From assembly GCA_007129255.1 (NCBI GenBank), contig SKVW01000028.1, positions 1 through 42,094 of the forward strand: a DNA stretch of 42,094 nucleotides, given 5' to 3'. Under the pieces are notes generated by a model, which worked only from the letters and a program-made list of their open reading frames with translations, had not been told where the DNA came from and did no database searches. The stretch comes from Bacteroidales bacterium. Lineage in GTDB: Bacteria; Bacteroidota; Bacteroidia; Bacteroidales; UBA7960. Below, piece by piece: positions 36,254 to 42,094 of this stretch; the first letter of the stretch is position 1; every line of letters starts with the position of its first letter. The translations under genes were made by a program, and so were the position numbers.

Positions 36254-39200
36254 TTAGTTAATTATTTCGGTTTGTTCGGTTTTGTAATGTCCTTTAAAAA
36301 TATTTCCTGCAAAGCCATCGATGGAGATTTTATCGCCGGGTTTAAGTTCCAGGCCATTGATTCGGCAGGTTTTTTCTTTTTCATCCACCAGCAGCTGCCG
36401 GCAGTTGAGCACGCAGACCTTTCCGAGGCGTGCGGCGGTAACGGCGGCATGGGAGGTTGTACCTCCCCGGGAAGCCACCAGGCCGTCGCATTCAAAGATG
36501 ATGGGAATATCATCGGGCACGGTATCGGGCCGGAGCAAAATGCAGGGGTCGTCGGGAAATTTTTTTCTCAGGGTTTTGATGTCATCCATATCGATGGCCA
36601 GGCGGCCGTTCAGGGCACCCCCTCCCCCGCCTATGCCCCTTCCAAGCAGTTCCATTTTTTTGTTTTTCTGGCTGAATACCTCCAGGCGCTGGGGCTTGAG
36701 GGTATCCTGGTCGCGAATCTGGAGGATATAAAGGTCTTCGGGATTTTCAGACTCAAAAGTAAATTCGATCTCCTGGTGGTTAAAGCCCTGGTTTTCCACC
36801 AGCTCATTGGCAATTTCATACAAACGCCGGTATATTCCTGGCAATTCTTTTTGGAGGGAAGCCTGGTTTTCACGTTTGGTGAGCTCTTTTTGCAGTTCCG
36901 AGAGGGGCAATGCATGCACCAGTCCGGCCACGATATCTTCGCCCTGGCTGCAAAGGGTAAAGTCTCCATTGAGATAGATGCCGGGCTTTTGCACCATAGG
37001 GTTGTAAGTAAAGGCCACGCCGGTGCCGGAATATTCGGCAATGTTTCCCAGCACCATTTGCTGGATCACCACGGCGGTGCCCCACTCATCGGCAATCTGC
37101 AGGTGGTTGCGGTAAACGTTGGCCCTTGGCGACTCCCAGGAGTCAAAAACGTTCATGATGGCGTGTCGCAGCTGCTTCCAGGGGTTTTCCTCAAATCTTA
37201 CCTTTGCCTCCTTCAGCACCTTTTTGTAGGCAAAGGCCATTTCGCGCATTTGCTCCGGAGTAAACTGTATTTTTTGCTCTACCTTATAGCGGTTTTTAAA
37301 ATCGATCATGATCTGGTCGAACACATCCCGGTTGATGCCGTATGTCATTCCCCAGCTTTGCAGGAAGCGGCGGTAGCAATCCCAGGAGGTCCATCCGAAA
37401 TTTGGTTGTTTGCTGAAGGATTCCACAATGCGGTCGTTCATGCCCACGTTAAGGAAGGTGTTCATGGCCCCGGGCATGGAAATGGCCGTGCCGCTTCTTA
37501 CCGAAAGCAACAGGGGATTGCGGGGGCAGCCGAAGTTTTTACCCGTAAGCTTTTCAAGCCTGCGCACATGGTCTTTAACCAGCTCATCGAGCTCTTTGGA
37601 AAGGGTGGGGTTTGACAGGATGGCCTTGCGGCGGCGAAACACCTCGGTGGTGAGCACAAAACCGGGCGGCACCGGGAATTTTCCCAGGTAAAGTTTTTTC
37701 TGGAAAAAGGCTTTGGAACCGAGAAATATCTGGTTGTCCACTTTGGGTTTTTCTTCATACAAAGGACTCACTACCAGGTCGGGGTCATAAGACATAATGT
37801 GCCGGATCACTTCCGGGGTAAGGTTGTCCACCATGTTGCGCAGGGAGTGGATCATGCGGCCGATATAATTGTCGAGCGGCTGAATAAGGAAAGAGGAATA
37901 AAGGATCTCCCGGTAAAAGGCCTCGGATTTTTTCATGATCAGCTGGGAGGTTTCTTTCTCATTCAGCTTTCCCTCCGGATCGAACAGCTGGGGGATGATC
38001 ATGCGCAGGGGCAGGTCGTAAAAGCCAAAGAAATAGGTGTTGGTGATGTCTTTGACATTTTTGGCCATGAACTGGAACAGGTTGATGAACTGGTCCAGGG
38101 AAAAGCTTTCGCTGGTAAGTCCGTAACGAAACATCTGGAGGTTGGAGTCCAGTCCCTGGCTGGTGACCCCGTCGAGTTCCAGGCCCCTGCGGAAAAGGGA
38201 AAGGATCTTATAGGCAGAGTTCAGAGACTTGGCCGTGATGTATTCGGTCTGGAACTCGTAGATGCGTTGCTCCATGAGGCGGGCGGCCAGGCGTTCCAGG
38301 CGAAAGATCAGCCCCAGGGCTTCAAACTTTTCCTCCCGGTACTGCCCGTACATGGAAGGTATCCCGAAAGCGACATGCCGTTTATGGTAAATGCTTTCCC
38401 ATCCTTCGCTGAACTCCGGGTTAAAGATCACCTGGTTGAGCCGGTCCATAAACCCGAAGATCACCTCCAGGGAAGCCTCTGGCTCTTTGTTCTTTATGTG
38501 ATTTTGCAGTTCTTTTATTTCATTTTCTTCAAAGAAGCGGTACTTTTTCAGGTTGGCAGCAATGTCGGTGGCCTCAAAAGAATATTTCTCGCTCAAAAGG
38601 AAATACAGGCGAAACAGCATGGCCACCCGTTTTTTGTCGCTTTCGCAGGAATGGTCAACCTTTTCCAACAACTTCGTAAACCCTTCATCCGAAATTTGCA
38701 ACAGCTCCTTCGGGCTGCAATGGTGTTTCTGGCACAGCTCGTTCAGCAGCTTGTTCACTCCTTTAAACCAGCGGCTGTTCTTGTCGATGGTAGCGATCAC
38801 ATCTTTGGGCAGCACTTCTTTCAGGGGCTCGGTTTTCCCGTCGTACCAGAAATGAAAGATCCTGCGGCAAAGCTCAATATGGGCATTGTTGCCTTCGATA
38901 TGCACCTGTTTGCGCAGAAAATGGATGAGTTTGTCCTGCCTGCCTGATATCTCATCCATTAAGGTGGTAACTTCCCGGAGTTCGCCTTCGGCCCCAATTT
39001 CATTGAAATAAACCGGGAAGATGCGTGTAAGCTGTTTGATCTGCTTATACAGGGGAGAGATGTCGCTGTTGAGCAGTTTGGTGATGTCGCGCTGAAACAG
39101 GTCGGTATCGAAAATGAAGATGCCGCCCAGGCGCAGGTTGACGATGAGTGCCGACAATAGTTTACGGAAAGTGTAGGGGGCGTGTTCGATCAGCTCCAGC

Positions 39201-40366
39201 CACACGCGGATGTTTTTCACATGGTTGGGGTTGACCTTTAGTTGCCAGTTGTCCTGGGTATATACCGTGCCCGGGGTTTCAAAACCCAGTTCAATGAGTT
39301 TGTTTTCGAAAAAGGTGATGATGCGCCTCTCCTTCACTTCAATCACTTCTTTCCCCAGGGTAAGCACACATTCCAGTACGGTGGACATATAGTTGTCCTT
39401 GAGCTCCTCAAACAGGAAGAAGATGTTTTCAAGGAATCCGGTAAACTGGTCTTCGGGCACTTCCTTGCGAATGTTGCGCAGGATCTTGTTAAGTTCCCAT
39501 AGGAGCTGTTTGCGCTGGGCCTCCATTCCGGGCAGGTGCAGCAAAAAGATGATATAATAAAACCGCTCAATATGCAGTTGAAAGCGGTCGATGAATTTTC
39601 GGAAGTGCGCGGTCAGTTCATTATGCAAAGGCACTTTTGCAGTGAGGGTTTTCCAGTCTTTGGCTTGTTCCAGGTTTTGCTCCAGGGTTTCAAAAAAAGG
39701 CTTGCCGATATCCCTCACCTGCTTTGCATAATCTTTTTCAAAGAGGTGTTTTTGTTTTTCAAACCATTCTTCGGTGGGGGTATTTTCTTTCCAGAAGGCC
39801 AGGGTTGCCGAGGCCACTTTTCTGGTAAAATCCAGGGTGGGTTGACCAAAGGCTTTGCTCTGGGCCAGGCGGGCAAGATGTTTTTTAAGCTGCCCCGCAT
39901 GGGTTATCAGCAGCATCATTTGCTCCCTTTCGAGATAATGAAAGATCTCAAAAAGTTTGTTTATCAGGGGTTTGTTTTTTGCGGGATCAGCATCGTTGAG
40001 TACCCCGGCAAATTCAAGGAGGGTTCCCAGGAGTAGGCCGGCTTCTTCACGGCTGAGTTCTTTTTTGAAAAGGTTGTGGGCTATGTCCAGCAGGAGCATA
40101 AAAGGTTTTTCCGGGTCCTGGTGAATTTCGTATAGCCATCGGTCGCCAAGAAGGATCTTGCGGAATTCGTCCACCACAAAGCGGTGGTTGGCATAAGGGT
40201 GGTTGAGTTCTTTCAGGAAATCTTCGGTACGTTTGAAGACCCCCCAGTATTCCCTGGATATTTCCAGGAAGTCCTTCTGCCCGGAGGGGATCACGATATT
40301 TTCCCTGCGGGTTTCGGCAAGATTAACTTCAAGGGCTCCGGAAGAGAATTTTTCTTTTTTGCTCAT
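36254..40366 (-). CDS. Large PPDK-like protein (ATP-grasp + phosphohistidine) lacking the PEP/pyruvate barrel
   Basis: 1370 residues. About 1-860 is unrecognised, largely alpha-helical, with no signal peptide or membrane segment. From about 880 it follows pyruvate phosphate dikinase: LGSKAFFQKKLYLG (ATP-grasp start), VRSGTAISMPGAMNTFLNVG, WDCYRRFLQSWG, DEWGTAVVIQQMVLGN, YSGTGVAFTYNP, QEIEFTFE, then the swivelling domain with ASRGGTTSHAAV, whose phosphohistidine is H1306. The protein ends 64 residues after that, so the C-terminal TIM barrel that binds PEP or pyruvate is absent. It may phosphorylate another substrate or hand the phosphate to a separate protein. hydE ends 110 bases upstream; the GAPDH-like gene starts 22 bases downstream. 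Confidence 0.88.
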   Translation of the reverse strand: MSKKEKFSSGALEVNLAETRRENIVIPSGQKDFLEISREYWGVFKRTEDFLKELNHPYANHRFVVDEFRKILLGDRWLYEIHQDPEKPFMLLLDIAHNLFKKELSREEAGLLLGTLLEFAGVLNDADPAKNKPLINKLFEIFHYLEREQMMLLITHAGQLKKHLARLAQSKAFGQPTLDFTRKVASATLAFWKENTPTEEWFEKQKHLFEKDYAKQVRDIGKPFFETLEQNLEQAKDWKTLTAKVPLHNELTAHFRKFIDRFQLHIERFYYIIFLLHLPGMEAQRKQLLWELNKILRNIRKEVPEDQFTGFLENIFFLFEELKDNYMSTVLECVLTLGKEVIEVKERRIITFFENKLIELGFETPGTVYTQDNWQLKVNPNHVKNIRVWLELIEHAPYTFRKLLSALIVNLRLGGIFIFDTDLFQRDITKLLNSDISPLYKQIKQLTRIFPVYFNEIGAEGELREVTTLMDEISGRQDKLIHFLRKQVHIEGNNAHIELCRRIFHFWYDGKTEPLKEVLPKDVIATIDKNSRWFKGVNKLLNELCQKHHCSPKELLQISDEGFTKLLEKVDHSCESDKKRVAMLFRLYFLLSEKYSFEATDIAANLKKYRFFEENEIKELQNHIKNKEPEASLEVIFGFMDRLNQVIFNPEFSEGWESIYHKRHVAFGIPSMYGQYREEKFEALGLIFRLERLAARLMEQRIYEFQTEYITAKSLNSAYKILSLFRRGLELDGVTSQGLDSNLQMFRYGLTSESFSLDQFINLFQFMAKNVKDITNTYFFGFYDLPLRMIIPQLFDPEGKLNEKETSQLIMKKSEAFYREILYSSFLIQPLDNYIGRMIHSLRNMVDNLTPEVIRHIMSYDPDLVVSPLYEEKPKVDNQIFLGSKAFFQKKLYLGKFPVPPGFVLTTEVFRRRKAILSNPTLSKELDELVKDHVRRLEKLTGKNFGCPRNPLLLSVRSGTAISMPGAMNTFLNVGMNDRIVESFSKQPNFGWTSWDCYRRFLQSWGMTYGINRDVFDQIMIDFKNRYKVEQKIQFTPEQMREMAFAYKKVLKEAKVRFEENPWKQLRHAIMNVFDSWESPRANVYRNHLQIADEWGTAVVIQQMVLGNIAEYSGTGVAFTYNPMVQKPGIYLNGDFTLCSQGEDIVAGLVHALPLSELQKELTKRENQASLQKELPGIYRRLYEIANELVENQGFNHQEIEFTFESENPEDLYILQIRDQDTLKPQRLEVFSQKNKKMELLGRGIGGGGGALNGRLAIDMDDIKTLRKKFPDDPCILLRPDTVPDDIPIIFECDGLVASRGGTTSHAAVTAARLGKVCVLNCRQLLVDEKEKTCRINGLELKPGDKISIDGFAGNIFKGHYKTEQTEIIN

Positions 40367-40476
40367 GCCAACGCAAAATAACCATTAAACAAAACCAAAC
40401 CTTTCGGCAAAGGGATTACCCGGGATGCTTCTCAAAGTTAGCAATAAAAAAGCATCCTTTCAACAAAGAAAAGGCT

Positions 40477-41571
40477 TTATACGTTTCCAGGATTTCTTTT
40501 TTTAAAGTGTTTGGAGTCGCCCCATTCTCCATAGCCTATCTCCCCTCCTGCCATATGAATGCGGGCTTCCAGGCAGCGCTTGCATTCTTCGGCATCTTCA
40601 TCGGTACAGGGTTTGTCTTCATAGAGCAGGTAGTCGTCGCGGTATTTGGTGGGTGTGAGGTTGGGCATGATGATATTGGCACCCACCTTAATGGCTTTTT
40701 CGCGCCCCATGGGGTCAATGGCCTGCATGGCCGTGGTAGCGGCAATGTTGATGTCTTTCATGAGGATGCGCAGGCAGGCGACCATTTTCAGGCTCAGGTT
40801 AAAGCGTTCCATTTTGGGCAGCAGGCGGTCTTTGTATTTGTACATGGGTGTGTCGGCATGTTCGATATAGGGGCCCATGCCCACCATGTCGATGTCGTGT
40901 TCCTGAAAGAAAAGGAGGTCATCGGCCAGGTCTTCCACGGATTGGAACGGCAGGCCGATCATCACCCCTGATCCGACCTGATAACCCACTTTGCGCAGCA
41001 GGTACAGGGCTTCCAGGCGTGCGTTGTAGTCGTGGGTTTTATCCACCGGATGATAGGTGGGATACAAAGCAGGATTGGACACCTCGATGCGCAGCAGGTA
41101 GCGGTGTGCCCCGGCATCGAACCAGCGGCGGTAGGTTTCTTCGGTTTGCTCGCCCAGGGACAGGGTGATGCCCAGCTCTCCTTTGCTCATGTCCTTGATT
41201 CGTGCCACCAGGCTTTCGATGCGGGCGACATAGTTTTTGCCGCTGCGTTCCCCGGCCTGTATCACCACGCTGCCAAAGCGGTTTTCCCATGCATAGCGGG
41301 CAGCTTCCAGCACCTCATCCTCAGAGGCTTCGTAGCGGTGCTGTTTTTTGTTTCCGGCTCGAATGCCGCAATAGTAGCAGTTTTTGGCGCAAAGGTTGGA
41401 AAATTCGATCAGGCCGCGGTAAAAGACTTTTTTGCCCACGAGGGCTTCTTTCACAGCCATGGCTTTTTCAAACAGCAGCTTGCGGTCCTCCTCCCCTGCC
41501 GATAAGAGTTTTACCAGATCGGGTTTTTCAAGATTTTCCTTTTCAAGAATATGTTTTATGTCGTCGGACAT
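40477..41571 (-). CDS. hydE: [FeFe]-hydrogenase maturation radical SAM enzyme HydE
   Basis: 364 residues. Radical SAM cluster C61-x3-C65-x2-C68 in NLCAKNCYYCGIRAGN, as in HydE. The second-cluster site C322-x7-C330-x2-C333 near the C terminus matches the spacing known for HydE (and not biotin synthase or PylB). SLGEQTEETYRRWFDAGAHR, VGSGVMIGLPFQSVEDLADD and MGPYIEHADTP are also typical. HydE helps make the dithiolate-bridged diiron site of [FeFe]-hydrogenase with HydF and HydG, neither of which is in the window. The ATG at 41571 follows no obvious promoter. It ends 110 bases before the PPDK-like gene and could head the same transcript. Confidence 0.92.
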   Translation of the reverse strand: MSDDIKHILEKENLEKPDLVKLLSAGEEDRKLLFEKAMAVKEALVGKKVFYRGLIEFSNLCAKNCYYCGIRAGNKKQHRYEASEDEVLEAARYAWENRFGSVVIQAGERSGKNYVARIESLVARIKDMSKGELGITLSLGEQTEETYRRWFDAGAHRYLLRIEVSNPALYPTYHPVDKTHDYNARLEALYLLRKVGYQVGSGVMIGLPFQSVEDLADDLLFFQEHDIDMVGMGPYIEHADTPMYKYKDRLLPKMERFNLSLKMVACLRILMKDINIAATTAMQAIDPMGREKAIKVGANIIMPNLTPTKYRDDYLLYEDKPCTDEDAEECKRCLEARIHMAGGEIGYGEWGDSKHFKKRNPGNV

Positions 41572-41667
41572 TGGGTTCGTTTTGTTAAGGGCGGATCAAA
41601 GCAGGAAGGATTCCATTGTAAGCCGCCATCATCAGGGCAAAGTTAATCAAAATTTACGGAGAAGGGT

Positions 41668-41699
41668 GTTGAATTGTTTAGTTGTTGAATCGCTTAGTT
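41668..41699. repeat. Two tandem imperfect 16-base repeats
   Basis: GTTGAATTGTTTAGTT (41668-41683) and GTTGAATCGCTTAGTT (41684-41699), differing at two positions, sit just before the hairpin repeats. Likely a small tandem duplication. Confidence 0.7.
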
Positions 41700-41723
41700 G
41701 TTTGTTTGTAGCTGTGGAAATTC

Positions 41724-41861
41724 CCATTGCGCTGCAAAGCCCTTTATCTCTTTTGCAAAGGAAATGCTTGCAGCGCCGAATATGGTCTTTGCCTATTACC
41801 CCGGGCTTCACCCGGGGCTATTCATATTTTACCCCTTCAGGGTAGGTTTTCTCCTGGTAGC
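41724..41861. repeat. Triple-hairpin intergenic repeat, copy A
   Basis: Similar to 41906-42041 at a fixed offset of 182 bases. It holds GCGCTGCAA (41729-41737) pairing with TTGCAGCGC (41768-41776), then CCCCGGG-CTTCA-CCCGGGG (41799-41817; arm wording varies with the loop), then ACCC-CTTCA-GGGT (41831-41843). No protein is encoded. The 41572-41667 stretch before it shows nothing else. Confidence 0.85.
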
Positions 41862-41905
41862 CATGTGCCTGTTTAACCAAAAAAACAAAAATAATCGATT
41901 TGGTG

Positions 41906-42041
41906 CCATTGCGCTGCAAATGCCTTTATCGTTTTTGCGAAGGTAATGCTTGCAGCGCCGGATAGGGTCCTTGCCATATACCCCGGGTTGAAACCCGGGG
42001 CTATAGAATTTATCCCCTCCGGGGTTTTTGTCCTGCCAGGC
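41906..42041. repeat. Triple-hairpin intergenic repeat, copy B
   Basis: Second copy, with the same order: GCGCTGCAA (41911-41919) with TTGCAGCGC (41950-41958), CCCCGGGTT-GA-AACCCGGGG (41981-42000), and CCCC-TCC-GGGG (42014-42024). The arms of the second and third hairpins differ from copy A, but each still pairs. The sequence after 42041 to the window end is not similar to copy A and shows no gene. Confidence 0.85.
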
Positions 42042-42094
42042 TGAAAGACAAATCCGGCGATATGAAAAAGAAAACAGGGTGGGCGGTTTTTGCC

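Noticed and set aside
36143-37615. Long plus-strand frame of 490 codons
   Set aside because: It lies opposite the PPDK-like gene, whose strand carries clear family motifs. The antisense product has no recognisable domain. The same holds for the 382-codon frame at 37799-38947.
41698-41946. 82-codon frame across the repeats
   Set aside because: It runs through the hairpin copies, so the frame is a by-product of the repeats.
41724-42041. CRISPR array
   Set aside because: Only two units of over 130 bases, with diverged sequences and no regular spacers or cas genes.
1-42094. tRNA, rRNA, riboswitch or prophage genes
   Set aside because: By eye I saw no cloverleaf, rRNA segment, integrase or phage structural gene, and no known riboswitch fold before ribBA or purL. 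A covariance-model search (such as tRNAscan or Rfam) would be needed to exclude small RNAs.

Overview
This 42 kb window comes from a member of the Bacteroidota, probably an anaerobic or microaerobic one. The lineage evidence is: a type IX secretion (T9SS) C-terminal sorting tail at the left edge; a small DUF4295 ribosome-associated gene next to rpmG; several promoters of the Bacteroidota form (TTTG or TTG, then about 17-22 bases, then TAnnTTTG); a short-LID adenylate kinase; and many lipoprotein signal peptides. A flavodiiron protein and a HydE-type radical SAM maturase suggest an anaerobic, possibly hydrogen-metabolising life. No tRNA, rRNA, CRISPR array or prophage was seen. Most of the window is ordinary chromosomal core.

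Left part (1-9.9 kb): the tail of a T9SS cargo protein; a pyridoxamine-oxidase-like flavoprotein; a minus-strand run hpt-adk-obgE-PAP2 phosphatase; a YfcE-type phosphodiesterase; an acyl-ACP thioesterase; an M28 lipoprotein peptidase; then rpmG-DUF4295, a terminator, and ftsY-rimO (translation, SRP targeting, S12 methylthiolation). Middle (10-21.5 kb): SlyD-like prolyl isomerase, YbaN-like membrane protein, a lysophospholipase-like hydrolase, an M13 metallopeptidase lipoprotein, purL, a polytopic membrane protein translationally coupled to an SDR oxidoreductase, a NarL-type response regulator followed by an orphan degenerate receiver domain, and a lipoprotein alpha/beta hydrolase.

Envelope block (21.7-33.3 kb): an LptF/LptG-type permease, two family-4-like glycosyltransferases and ribBA run rightward with little or no spacing. 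They converge on a 1500-codon TamB-like gene. tsaD diverges from tamB, and an unknown lipoprotein converges on tsaD. The block links lipopolysaccharide or glycan export, outer-membrane assembly and riboflavin synthesis.

Right part (33.3-42.1 kb): minus-strand hydE, then a 1370-residue protein with the ATP-grasp and phosphohistidine modules of pyruvate phosphate dikinase but no PEP/pyruvate TIM barrel and an unrecognised N-terminal region of about 860 residues, then 22 bases later a divergent GAPDH-family gene, then a flavodiiron protein. This cluster is the best candidate for something undescribed. The window ends in two diverged copies of a roughly 137-base intergenic repeat made of three consecutive hairpins.

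Other points of interest: TamB seems to start at a non-AUG codon (ATC) behind the strongest Shine-Dalgarno in the window; several promoters lie so close to start codons that the mRNAs may be leaderless; and rpmB is missing from its usual place before rpmG.
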